64,000 bases of DNA from Pedobacter sp. Leaf41 (GTDB lineage: Bacteria; Bacteroidota; Bacteroidia; Sphingobacteriales; Sphingobacteriaceae). Numbering within the stretch: the first letter of the stretch is position 1; each line of letters begins with the position of its first letter. This document shows, piece by piece, positions 1 through 7,035 of this stretch. The DNA is taken from the NCBI RefSeq assembly GCF_001422545.1, contig NZ_LMLE01000001.1:534830-598829 (forward strand), read 5' to 3'. Both the position numbers and the translations under genes were made by a program. Below the pieces are notes generated by a model, which saw nothing but the letters and a program-made list of their open reading frames with translations, was not told the DNA's origin and made no database searches.

Positions 1-101
1 ATTTTCGCAAACGAAACAATTTTGATCTTCGTTGCCTTTTGTTGGCTAAAAAGATATACCGGAAAGATTATTAAAAATAAAAAGACAAATAGTTTTTGCA
101 C
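1..101 (-). CDS. 5' end of an exported protein, truncated by the window edge
   Basis: Reading the minus strand from a GTG at 101 gives an open frame to the window edge. It begins with a typical signal peptide: VQK, then a run of about 16 hydrophobic residues, then LFSQQK as a plausible cleavage region. A perfect -7 box (TAACTTTG, 106-113 on the minus strand) lies just upstream, which supports a real gene start. Only about 33 residues are visible, so the function cannot be named. The GTG start is an inference; a later start would cut into the signal peptide. Confidence 0.55.
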   Translation of the reverse strand, partial: MQKLFVFLFLIIFPVYLFSQQKATKIKIVSFAK

Positions 102-105
102 TTTA

Positions 106-113
106 CAAAGTTA
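106..113 (-). promoter_or_regulatory. -7 box of the leftward gene
   Basis: TAACTTTG on the minus strand matches the Bacteroidota -7 consensus TAnnTTTG. It ends about 4 bases before the GTG proposed as start of the leftward exported protein, so the transcript would have almost no leader. A clear -33 TTG is not seen. Confidence 0.45.
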
Positions 114-121
114 GTTTTTTG

Positions 122-137
122 TTCCGAACGTTCGGAA
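122..137. promoter_or_regulatory. Perfect 16-bp palindrome between divergent genes, candidate operator
   Basis: TTCCGAACGTTCGGAA is a perfect 16-base palindrome in the 65-bp space between the leftward exported protein and tilS. It lies between the two outward-facing -7 boxes (106-113 and 155-162), about where the upstream promoter elements of both would be. That is the expected place for a dimeric repressor or activator site. The binding protein is unknown. Confidence 0.4.
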
Positions 138-154
138 TACCAGTTAAAATTAAA

Positions 155-162
155 TATTTTTG
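155..162 (+). promoter_or_regulatory. -7 box of tilS
   Basis: TATTTTTG matches TAnnTTTG. It ends 4 bases before the tilS ATG at 167, which predicts a leaderless or nearly leaderless transcript. No TTG is found at the ideal distance upstream; TTCGG of the palindrome sits there instead. Confidence 0.45.
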
Positions 163-166
163 GTGG

Positions 167-1498
167 ATGTTACCCTTAAAACAATTTCAGGATTTTATTA
201 ATCAGCATGAGCTGTTTGCTAGGGATAATAGGATTCTTTTAGCCATAAGCGGCGGGAAAGATTCGGTTTTAATGTTGCATTTGTTTAAGGCAATAGGCGT
301 TAATATAGGTGTGGCGCATTGTAATTTTAACTTAAGAGGTGATGAAGCGCAACGTGATGAAAATTTTGTTAAAATGCTCTCTGCAAGTCTTGATGTTCCT
401 TTTTATCTAACGCATTTTGACACCAAAAAATATGCCGCAGAAAATAAAATTTCTACCCAGATGGCTGCCCGAGATTTACGTTACCCGTGGTTCGAAGAAA
501 TTAGGGTAAAATACGGTTACGATTTGGTTGCTTCGGCACACCATCAAAACGATACCTTAGAAACCATGCTGATTAACCTTACTCGTGGGACAGGAATAAG
601 TGGTTTGCACGGTATTTTACCAAAGAGACAACATTTAATCAGGCCATTATTGTTTTTAAATCGAAATGAGATTGATGAAATAATCGACAAAAATCATTTA
701 GATTTCGTTGAAGACAGTTCGAATCAAAGTACACAATATACCAGGAATAAAATTAGGTTAGGCGTAATTCCGAAACTTAAAGAGATCAATCCAGATTTGG
801 AGAAAACCTTTACAGAAAATGCCGTTCGATTTGCCGAAGTGGAGGCGTTTCTAAATACAGCGGTGAAGAAATTAGCTGCAAAAATTCTTCAAAAGAAAGA
901 TGACGGCGTTTACATCGCGATAGATGAAATAGTAAAGCTTAACCCTCAGCGGCTGCTGTTTTTTGAATTGCTAAAACCTTATGGATTTACAGAATCGGTT
1001 GTTCAGGAAATTTTAAGTCATTTAAATTCATTGAGTGGTACGCATTTTTTCAGCTCAACTCATCAGGCTATTATCAATAGAGATTATCTGGTAATCGCCG
1101 AAAAGAATGTCGACTCAGTCTTTAATCAGTTTATTCACCCATCAACATATAATATCCTATTTGGAAAGGATGACATAACACTTTCGTTTTCTTCTGAAAT
1201 CAAATTCGAAGTTGGCCATTACAAAGCCTTCGTTAATGCGGATAAATTAATTTTTCCGCTGATAGTAAGAAATTGGCAGAATGGCGATAAATTTATCCCC
1301 TTGGGTATGCGACAGCTCAAAAAGGTGAGCGATTATTTTATTGATGAAAAGGTGCCAATACATTTAAAAGCCACCACACCGATTTTAGTAAATGGGAATG
1401 GCGATATCGTTTGGATTGTGGGTATGCGTCAGGATAATCGATACAAATTAACTGCAGCAACAAAAAAAGTTGCTATATTCGAACTCAAAAAAAAATAA
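167..1498 (+). CDS. tilS: tRNA(Ile)-lysidine synthase
   Basis: TilS converts the wobble cytidine of tRNA-Ile(CAU) to lysidine using ATP and lysine, so that the tRNA reads AUA. The 443-residue product has the N-type ATP-pyrophosphatase P-loop SGGKDS at residues 28-33, followed by the ASAHHQNDTLETMLINL region typical of TilS, and a C-terminal domain with a PLxxRNWQNGDKFIPLGM motif. The ATG at 167 is chosen over an upstream in-frame start because it aligns with the usual N-terminus and follows a -7 box. The next gene starts immediately after the stop. Confidence 0.93.
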   Translation: MLPLKQFQDFINQHELFARDNRILLAISGGKDSVLMLHLFKAIGVNIGVAHCNFNLRGDEAQRDENFVKMLSASLDVPFYLTHFDTKKYAAENKISTQMAARDLRYPWFEEIRVKYGYDLVASAHHQNDTLETMLINLTRGTGISGLHGILPKRQHLIRPLLFLNRNEIDEIIDKNHLDFVEDSSNQSTQYTRNKIRLGVIPKLKEINPDLEKTFTENAVRFAEVEAFLNTAVKKLAAKILQKKDDGVYIAIDEIVKLNPQRLLFFELLKPYGFTESVVQEILSHLNSLSGTHFFSSTHQAIINRDYLVIAEKNVDSVFNQFIHPSTYNILFGKDDITLSFSSEIKFEVGHYKAFVNADKLIFPLIVRNWQNGDKFIPLGMRQLKKVSDYFIDEKVPIHLKATTPILVNGNGDIVWIVGMRQDNRYKLTAATKKVAIFELKKK

Positions 1499-1987
1499 GT
1501 GGAAAGCAAATACGCCTACATCGAAAAACAATACATCGGTCGTGATTATGTTCGCATTTTCATCAGGTTAATAATGGCCGCTTTCTGTTTTGCAGCTTAT
1601 GTTTACGAACGCGATCGCGACAATACTCAAGACTTATTTTTGGTGGTTGGCTTCGGCATTATCGGTGTTTCTATGTTACTGCTGTTCTTAATCCAGTATA
1701 AAATTGTAGTTGATAATGGAAGTATGATCTTAGATGGCCTTTGGACTACAAAACGTGTTAAAATTGACTTAAATAGTATTGTTGATGTTCGTAAAGCAAC
1801 TTACAGTCGCTATTTTTTTAATAACCCAGTTTATAATCTTCATACAAAAGGTACTATACGCTTTTATTCTTCAGGTAAAGATGCCGTTGTTTTAACGGAT
1901 CGCGATGGCCTGGAATATTTCATCGGCACACAAAGACCAAACGAACTTTTCCTTGTGATTAAAGAGGAAATGAGAAACCTGAAATAA
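1499..1987 (+). CDS. Small membrane protein with two N-terminal transmembrane helices
   Basis: The 162-residue product starts with GTG directly after the tilS stop codon, so it is probably translationally coupled to tilS. Two hydrophobic segments (about residues 19-36 and 46-66) form a helical hairpin. The following roughly 95 residues are beta-rich and hydrophilic (KIVVDNGSMILDGLW, TKRVKIDLNSIVDVR), like a small PH-type domain of the kind found in bacterial membrane proteins. The family was not identified; the domain guess is weak. Confidence 0.75.
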   Translation: MESKYAYIEKQYIGRDYVRIFIRLIMAAFCFAAYVYERDRDNTQDLFLVVGFGIIGVSMLLLFLIQYKIVVDNGSMILDGLWTTKRVKIDLNSIVDVRKATYSRYFFNNPVYNLHTKGTIRFYSSGKDAVVLTDRDGLEYFIGTQRPNELFLVIKEEMRNLK

Positions 1988-2122
1988 TTTCCGGGTAAAA
2001 ATTTTCTCAAAAATCAGCATCTAAAACTCCTCTATAATTCATTTAATGCCACAGCTACACGTTGAAGGTAGTTTTTCGCTTTGGGCATTTTAATTGAAAT
2101 ATGCAATCGATAAATGATTGTT

Positions 2123-2581
2123 ATGAAGAAATTAATATTTGCTGGTTTACTAGGATTTGCATCTATTCCGGCTATGGCGCAAACGTATAACGCAAAAGTT
2201 TCAAAAGATTCATTAGGGGTTTTAAATACCAAAGTTGAGGTATTGAAAATGAGTATGAAAGTTTTAGAGCTTAAAATTAAAGAAGCGGAAGAAGAGGCTG
2301 ATGTAGAGAAATTGCGATTGAAGCTTTTGGAAGCAAATGGAAATGCCAAAGCTTCTTCTGAAAAGCATAGTGAAAATATTAACAAATCTGGAACGATAGT
2401 CGATCAAAAAGCTGCTGAAAAATTGACGAAAAAAGCCAAAGGAGATGCTGATGATGCACAAAAGGCTTTGGAGCGATACAATAAACAAATTGCGAAAGTA
2501 GAAGACATTCGTACTCAAATACAAGGCGAGGAACGCAAACTAGGATATAAAAATCCGCAGATTATTTTTGATTACAAATAG
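2123..2581 (+). CDS. Exported coiled-coil protein of unknown function
   Basis: The 152-residue product starts with a clear signal peptide (MKKLIFAGLLGFASIPAMAQ) cleaved after AMAQ. The mature part is almost entirely charged helix with heptad-like spacing (about residues 35-145), rich in K, E and A, and so a likely periplasmic coiled coil. An in-frame ATG three codons earlier (2114) is possible, but MKK is the standard signal-peptide start. No known family was recognised. Confidence 0.75.
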   Translation: MKKLIFAGLLGFASIPAMAQTYNAKVSKDSLGVLNTKVEVLKMSMKVLELKIKEAEEEADVEKLRLKLLEANGNAKASSEKHSENINKSGTIVDQKAAEKLTKKAKGDADDAQKALERYNKQIAKVEDIRTQIQGEERKLGYKNPQIIFDYK

Positions 2582-2587
2582 GGTTAA

Positions 2588-2606
2588 CCGCAGATTCGCA
2601 GATTTT
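2588..2606 (+). repeat. Left inverted repeat of the GxxExxY element
   Basis: CCGCAGATTCGCAGATTTT lies 16 bases before the ATG of the decayed GxxExxY gene. Its reverse complement matches 18 of 19 bases of the repeat at 3103-3121 on the other side of the gene. Confidence 0.7.
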
Positions 2607-2621
2607 TAAGGATTATTTATT

Positions 2622-3025
2622 ATGAAGACCTATTACAATGGAGATGATTATCCTTTCAAGAAGAATGTTTTTTAATAATAGGGGTTGCTATGGAAATTCA
2701 TCGGATTCTTGGAAAAGGGGTTTTCTGAAATAGTATATAAAAATGCATTTGAGTATGAGCTAGCATCTAGAGGTATTTCTGATGAAAGAGAAAAAGAATT
2801 TTTGGTTAATTATAAGGAGGTCATCCTTAAGCATAAATTTTATGCTGATTTTGTGATTAATGATAGATAATTCTTAAGGTGAAATCCAGCAGTATAATAG
2901 TTGACGAGCATTATGCTCAAGTTTTGAATTATTTAAAGATCTCGAATTTGCAGATAGGCTTACTTGTCAATTTTAATTAGAAATCTCTTCAACACAAAAG
3001 AATAATCAGTAGTAAATTGTCATAA
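2622..3025 (+). pseudogene. GxxExxY protein (PD-(D/E)XK superfamily) remnant, multiply frameshifted
   Basis: Joining frames gives an almost full-length GxxExxY protein. It starts MKTYYNGDDYPFKKN at 2622, continues IIGVAMEIHRILGKG, then the signature GFSEIVY, YELASRGISDEREKEF, KFYADFVINDR, SSSIIVDEHYAQVLNYLK and KSLQHKRII. Getting through needs one added base in the T run near 2671, one removed from the G run at 2717-2720, one added near 2868, and read-through of TAG at 2978-2980. The usual catalytic E-x-K after ADF reads LKVK, so the acidic residue is lost too. The family belongs to PDDEXK_3; its role is unknown. The gene lies between inverted repeats. Confidence 0.8.
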
Positions 3026-3102
3026 ATATTCCTCTAATCCACGGCACACCTCAAAATAGTAGACTTAGTTTGCTGATTTTGGAGATACTCTTATTTAAAA
3101 AG

Positions 3103-3121
3103 AAAATTTGCGAATCTGCGG
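3103..3121 (-). repeat. Right inverted repeat of the GxxExxY element
   Basis: AAAATTTGCGAATCTGCGG is the inverted counterpart of the left repeat at 2588-2606 (18 of 19 bases). It lies about 80 bases beyond the end of the decayed GxxExxY frame and is followed by CCCACC. Confidence 0.7.
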
Positions 3122-3173
3122 CCCACCGTTTTGAGACTCGGCTATTTTTCTTAATCTTCAAGATTTAATGAAA

Positions 3174-3194
3174 AGAAATCTGCCAATCTGCGGG
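3174..3194 (-). repeat. Second copy of the right inverted repeat
   Basis: GAAATCTGCCAATCTGCGGG (from 3175) repeats the right end about 70 bases further on, in the same orientation and followed by CCACC as well. The rest of 3026-3335 holds no gene that I can support; it contains this repeat and the bshA promoter. Confidence 0.6.
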
Positions 3195-3304
3195 CCACCT
3201 TAACAAGCTTGCCTTATCACTTCTTTCTCTAAAGCTCCAAAACTTATCACCATAACTCAGTTTTTATTGCAATATCCCGACATGCATTTCAGCTAAAAAT
3301 GGGC

Positions 3305-3312
3305 TACATTTG
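3305..3312 (+). promoter_or_regulatory. -7 box of bshA
   Basis: TACATTTG matches TAnnTTTG and lies 23 bases before the bshA ATG. No good -33 TTG is visible. Confidence 0.5.
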
Positions 3313-3335
3313 TGTTGTTAACAACACATTTACAG

Positions 3336-4478
3336 ATGAAGATAGGAATTGTTTGCTACCCCACTTTTGGTGGTAGTGGAGTAGTTGCAACGGAGCTTGG
3401 AAAAGCACTCGCCAACGAGGGTCACCAGGTTCACTTTATTACCTATAGCCAGCCTGCAAGGCTTGACTTTTTTTCTGCAAACCTTTTTTATCATGAGGTT
3501 TCTGTAAGGGATTATCCACTCTTCGACTATGCACCCTATGAATCGGCTTTGGCTAGTAAACTGGTAGATGTGGTTCGTTTTGAGCAGCTGGATGTTTTAC
3601 ATGTGCATTATGCCATCCCACATGCATCTGCAGCTTTTATGGCTAAGCAAATTCTAGCCAGTTATGGCATTCATATTCCGGTTGTGACCACTTTGCATGG
3701 TACTGATATCACTTTGGTAGGCAAAGATCCAACCTATAAGCCTGTAGTAACCTTTTCAATCAATCAAAGCGATGGTGTAACAACCGTTTCTCAAGATTTA
3801 AAAGATGATACTTATAATCATTTTGAAATCACTAAAGAAATTAAAGTGATTCCGAATTTTATCGATTTTAGTCGTTTTAGCCTGCAAGCAAAAGATCACT
3901 TTAAAAAGGCAATTGCGCCCAATAATGAACGTATTTTAATTCATACGTCAAATTTCCGGAAAGTGAAACGCACTTCAGATGTGATTCGGATTTTTGAAAA
4001 AGTACAGGCTGTTATCCCTTCAAAACTTTTAATGGTTGGCGACGGTCCGGAAAGGTCTTACGATGAACAGCTTTGCCGATCATTAGGTATTGACGATCAT
4101 GTGCGTTTCTTGGGCAAACAAGATGCCGTTGAGGAAATTCTATCGGTTTCTGATTTGTTTTTGATGCCTTCAGAATCAGAAAGCTTTGGTTTGGCTGCCC
4201 TGGAAGCAATGGCTTGCAAAGTGCCTGCAATTACTTCAAATGCTGGTGGTTTGCCTGAATTAAATATTGATGATTATTGTGGTTACATGTGCGATGTTGG
4301 TGATGTAGAAGATATGGCTAATAAAGCGATAACCATTTTAAGTAATGATGAAACGCTGAAATATTTTAAGGAAAATGCATTTACAAGGGCGCAGGATTTT
4401 GATTTGAAAAAAATCCTACCTTATTATATTGATTATTATAAAGAGGTGATTGAAAATTCGCTTCAAGCGAAATATTAA
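3336..4478 (+). CDS. bshA: N-acetyl-alpha-D-glucosaminyl L-malate synthase (bacillithiol synthesis, step 1)
   Basis: BshA transfers GlcNAc from UDP-GlcNAc to L-malate, the first step of bacillithiol synthesis. The 380-residue GT4-fold protein starts MKIGIVCYPTFGGSGVVATELG, the nucleotide/acceptor loop characteristic of BshA. It has HVHYAIPHA near residue 90, TLHGTDITLVG near 120, and the C-terminal GT4 motif ESESFGLAALEAMAC that binds the sugar nucleotide. The ATG at 3336 fits the family N-terminus and the -7 box. The later bsh genes are not in the window, but a YpdA-type bacillithiol reductase is at 19.9 kb. Confidence 0.9.
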   Translation: MKIGIVCYPTFGGSGVVATELGKALANEGHQVHFITYSQPARLDFFSANLFYHEVSVRDYPLFDYAPYESALASKLVDVVRFEQLDVLHVHYAIPHASAAFMAKQILASYGIHIPVVTTLHGTDITLVGKDPTYKPVVTFSINQSDGVTTVSQDLKDDTYNHFEITKEIKVIPNFIDFSRFSLQAKDHFKKAIAPNNERILIHTSNFRKVKRTSDVIRIFEKVQAVIPSKLLMVGDGPERSYDEQLCRSLGIDDHVRFLGKQDAVEEILSVSDLFLMPSESESFGLAALEAMACKVPAITSNAGGLPELNIDDYCGYMCDVGDVEDMANKAITILSNDETLKYFKENAFTRAQDFDLKKILPYYIDYYKEVIENSLQAKY

Positions 4479-4575
4479 TATCACATTGCTTCACTGCATT
4501 TTATCTGCTTATATACCCTATAAGTTAAATCATTATTAAAAATAAACTTTCTCAAAATCAAACGATTATAAATTG

Positions 4576-4583
4576 TATCTTTG
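4576..4583 (+). promoter_or_regulatory. -7 box of the J-domain gene
   Basis: TATCTTTG matches TAnnTTTG, 70 bases before the ATG at 4654. The -33 element is weak. Confidence 0.5.
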
Positions 4584-4653
4584 CGCCTTCGAAATCATCG
4601 ATCACACAAAATGAAAACTGATTTCTTGAAAAACTAAAAATAGGTTAGCATAA

Positions 4654-5100
4654 ATGAAAAAAATAATTGATTACAGAAAGCTTTTGAACGTAGATAAAGA
4701 GGCTGAATTAAAGGATCTTAAATCGATATACCGTACGTTAATGAAAGATTGTCACCCAGACAAATTTCAGCAAGAAGAAGAGAAATTAGATGCTGAAGCA
4801 AGAAGTAAGGAGATTATCGAAGCTTACCACTTTTTAGTAAGTATTGCGCCAGAAACCCGCGAGCAAAATATAGAAACCTATACGCAAACTACAACTTTAT
4901 CAAATATTCAGGATTTTGAATACAAGCAACAAGTATTAAACATTCAGTTTTACGATGGCAGTGCTTACGAATATTTTGATGTTCCAAAAGCAATCTATGT
5001 TAAATTAGTTAACGCAGATTCTCCTGGCCGCTTTGCCCGTAGACATATTTTTAATGAATATCCTTATCGTAATGTTGCAAGGGTAGCAGAACCTGCGTAA
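4654..5100 (+). CDS. J-domain protein with C-terminal KTSC domain
   Basis: The 148-residue cytoplasmic protein joins an N-terminal J domain (about residues 5-65, YRKLLNVDKEAE, with the HPD motif near residue 36) to a C-terminal KTSC domain (about residues 88-140; FYDGSAYEYFDVPKAIY, then ADSPGRFARRHIFNEY). The HPD motif should stimulate the ATPase of a DnaK/Hsp70. KTSC domains are short and of unknown function, often linked to nucleic-acid enzymes. There is no G/F or zinc region, so it is not DnaJ itself. It is a single-gene unit with its own promoter and terminator. Confidence 0.85.
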   Translation: MKKIIDYRKLLNVDKEAELKDLKSIYRTLMKDCHPDKFQQEEEKLDAEARSKEIIEAYHFLVSIAPETREQNIETYTQTTTLSNIQDFEYKQQVLNIQFYDGSAYEYFDVPKAIYVKLVNADSPGRFARRHIFNEYPYRNVARVAEPA

Positions 5101-5121
5101 TTTTAAATAAAAATATAAATG

Positions 5122-5149
5122 AAAGACTTGCTTGGCAGGTCTTTTTTTT
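5122..5149 (+). terminator. Rho-independent terminator of the J-domain gene
   Basis: AGACTTGC pairs with GCAGGTCT (one G-U pair), with a short TTG loop followed by eight T. It lies 22 bases after the stop at 5100. Confidence 0.75.
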
Positions 5150-5202
5150 GTTTGTAGCAAATTTTCACAAAAACTGCTATTCCGTCGTTTTCTAAAACAG
5201 TC

Positions 5203-5262
5203 GTTATTGCGAGGCACGAAACAATCTCTTTCGTAATAGATTGCTTCGTGCCTCGCAATGAC
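5203..5262. repeat. REP-like palindromic element, copy A
   Basis: The two arms (5203-5227 and 5238-5262) are inverted copies matching at 23 of 25 bases. The core is ATTGCGAGGCACGAA / TTCGTGCCTCGCAAT. The same element recurs at 15641-15719 and 19793-19880. It sits between two convergent genes. Confidence 0.85.
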
Positions 5263-5289
5263 GAATTTATTTTCGGAAATGATTAGAAT

Positions 5290-5784
5290 CTAATTATTCA
5301 GCATTGGTTTGAAGCGATTGTCTTTATTCCGCAAATCTAATCCACCTTCGTAAACCGATTTCAAATTAACTAAGTAAAAACTCCAGCCTCCATGGCAACC
5401 TATTCGAATATTTCGCTTTGATTGATCATCAGTTGGAATATTGCTTTGAGTGAGTTCAACTATTATATATTCGTATTCTTCCCTAAGGAGAATATCTATT
5501 ACGCAATCGCCAGCAAAGGTAAACTGAAAATGATTTTTACCATTTGCTTCGGCTATTCGCCCATGTTCAACATCATCATATAAATACCAAATCCATTGAT
5601 ATAAATCTCCCTTAAGTACGTTTTGCGATTTGCTCAACTGCATATGGTTCTCGTCAAAAAATTGCGAACTGCTTAAGAACCATTTTTCAATTTCTTCTGC
5701 CTTTGTCCAGGCATCATAAATATTCTCCAGCTTTGCTTTGATGGCGATCTTCAAGGTAAAGCTAGTCCAGTCGAAATCTTCCAT
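5290..5784 (-). CDS. SRPBCC-fold (START/AHSA1-like) domain protein
   Basis: The 164-residue product starts MEDFDWTSFTLKIAIKAKLENIYDAWTKAEEIEKWF. That is the typical opening of the SRPBCC/AHSA1 family (strand, helix with YDAWT, then EKWF). The C-terminal helix runs GCHGGWSFYLVNLKSV. These proteins bind hydrophobic ligands or act as Hsp90 co-chaperone-like domains; the ligand is unknown. The ATG at 5784 is chosen because further upstream the frame overlaps the lactonase gene and has no family homology. It follows the lactonase by 4 bases, so the two are probably co-transcribed. Confidence 0.8.
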   Translation of the reverse strand: MEDFDWTSFTLKIAIKAKLENIYDAWTKAEEIEKWFLSSSQFFDENHMQLSKSQNVLKGDLYQWIWYLYDDVEHGRIAEANGKNHFQFTFAGDCVIDILLREEYEYIIVELTQSNIPTDDQSKRNIRIGCHGGWSFYLVNLKSVYEGGLDLRNKDNRFKPMLNN

Positions 5785-5788
5785 TTTT

Positions 5789-6898
5789 TTAATTAAAAAC
5801 AAGACAAACTGGCGAACCCACTTCAATTCGTTTACCACTATCGGTAAGCTTTCCAGTCGTTTTATTCCGGTTAAAAACGATAATGTTATTGGTGTATTGA
5901 TGGCCAATTAATAAGTATTTGCCACTTGGATCTATGGTGAAATTTCGTGGTCCTTTACCTAATGTACTCACTGTCTCTATAAATTTGAGTTTACCTGTTG
6001 GAAGGATTGAAAATGCAGAAATGCTGTTTGCATCGCCACGGTTAGTTTCATAAAGGAATTTTCCGTCTGCAGAGACGTGGACATCAGCCGCATCAACTGA
6101 CCCTGAGAAGTTTTTAGGCGTAGTTCCTATTTCCTGTAACTTGATTAGGTTTCCGTTCGAATAGCTAAAAGCAGTTATGCTTCCATTAAATTCATGTACG
6201 AGGTAGGCAAACTTTCCATTCGGAGTAAAAGTGATGTGTCTTGGTCCGGTTCCGGCATTTGTTTTTAACACCTTTTTTTCGGTAAGGGTTTTATCTTTAC
6301 CTGTCGGATTATAATTGTAAATATAAATATGGTCTTCCCCCAAGTCATTAACGACAAGATGTTTTTTGTCAGGCGTAAATTTCACCATGTGAACATGAGC
6401 ACTTTTTTGTCTGCCTTTCGGATCGATGCTTTTTCCGGTATGCTGAATTACCTGGCTTGCTTCGCTTAAAGAGCCATCGGCATTGCGTGGAAAAACCGCT
6501 AAACTACCGCCACTGTAGTTTGCTACAATTACATTTTTATTATCAACAGTAACGAAACAAGGATCAGCGCCATGACTATCAACTTTGTTTAAAAAACTTA
6601 ATAATCCGGTTTTTTGATCATAACTAAATGCGCTAACGGTGCTGGTATTTCCAGTTTCATTTACAGCATAAACGAAATTATTATCGGGCGAAACTGCCAG
6701 ATAGCTTGGATTGGCAATCCCTTTTGCAATCTGCTTTAAATTCGATGCTGCGGTAGCAGTATTAAAGTTGTAGATATAAATTCCTTCGCTTTTACCGGGT
6801 TTAGTGTATGTGCCGACCAGCAGATTATAATTGGTTTTCTGTGCAAAAGCAATGGTTGATAGAAGTGACATTAAAAATATGATGATGTTTTTTTTCAT
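5789..6898 (-). CDS. Exported lactonase-fold protein (6-phosphogluconolactonase-like beta-propeller)
   Basis: The 369-residue protein has a signal peptide (MKKNIIIFLMSLLSTIAFAQ) and a seven-bladed propeller with repeated blade motifs (LAVSPDNNFVYAVNE, HITFTPNGKFAYLVHE, ADGKFLYETNRG, NFTIDPSGKYLLIGHQ). This is the Pgl/YkgB lactonase family. Cytoplasmic relatives hydrolyse 6-phosphogluconolactone, but an exported version probably acts on other sugar lactones, so the substrate is uncertain. The start at 6898 is set by the signal peptide. The SRPBCC gene follows after 4 bases. Confidence 0.85.
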   Translation of the reverse strand: MKKNIIIFLMSLLSTIAFAQKTNYNLLVGTYTKPGKSEGIYIYNFNTATAASNLKQIAKGIANPSYLAVSPDNNFVYAVNETGNTSTVSAFSYDQKTGLLSFLNKVDSHGADPCFVTVDNKNVIVANYSGGSLAVFPRNADGSLSEASQVIQHTGKSIDPKGRQKSAHVHMVKFTPDKKHLVVNDLGEDHIYIYNYNPTGKDKTLTEKKVLKTNAGTGPRHITFTPNGKFAYLVHEFNGSITAFSYSNGNLIKLQEIGTTPKNFSGSVDAADVHVSADGKFLYETNRGDANSISAFSILPTGKLKFIETVSTLGKGPRNFTIDPSGKYLLIGHQYTNNIIVFNRNKTTGKLTDSGKRIEVGSPVCLVFN

Positions 6899-7003
6899 GA
6901 TGATAACTGTTATAGAAACAAATATGGCGAAAAAAAAGTTTGCTACAATTTTAAGCAAGGGCTTAGCGATTTGAAAAATCCTCAGTGACGAGTTTTGCTC
7001 AAA

Positions 7004-7034
7004 CAAAAAAGGCAATCTTCCGATTGCCTTTTTT
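7004..7034 (-). terminator. Terminator of the pseudouridine synthase gene
   Basis: AAAAAAGGCAATC and GATTGCCTTTTTT form a perfect 13-bp hairpin with a TTCC loop immediately downstream of the minus-strand stop at 7036. The A/T-flanked stem can work in both directions. Confidence 0.8.
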
Positions 7035-7035
7035 G

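Noticed and set aside
122..137. SOS (LexA) box interpretation of the palindrome
   Set aside because: It contains CGAAC and GTTCG but without the 4-base spacer of the Gram-positive LexA box, so there is no good reason to name LexA.
2032..2524. Minus-strand frames opposite the coiled-coil protein gene
   Set aside because: They are Ser/Phe-rich mirror images of a Lys/Glu-rich coding strand, a common artefact.
6899..7015. In-frame N-terminal extension of the lactonase
   Set aside because: A clean signal peptide begins at 6898, and the extension reads into the terminator of the neighbouring gene.
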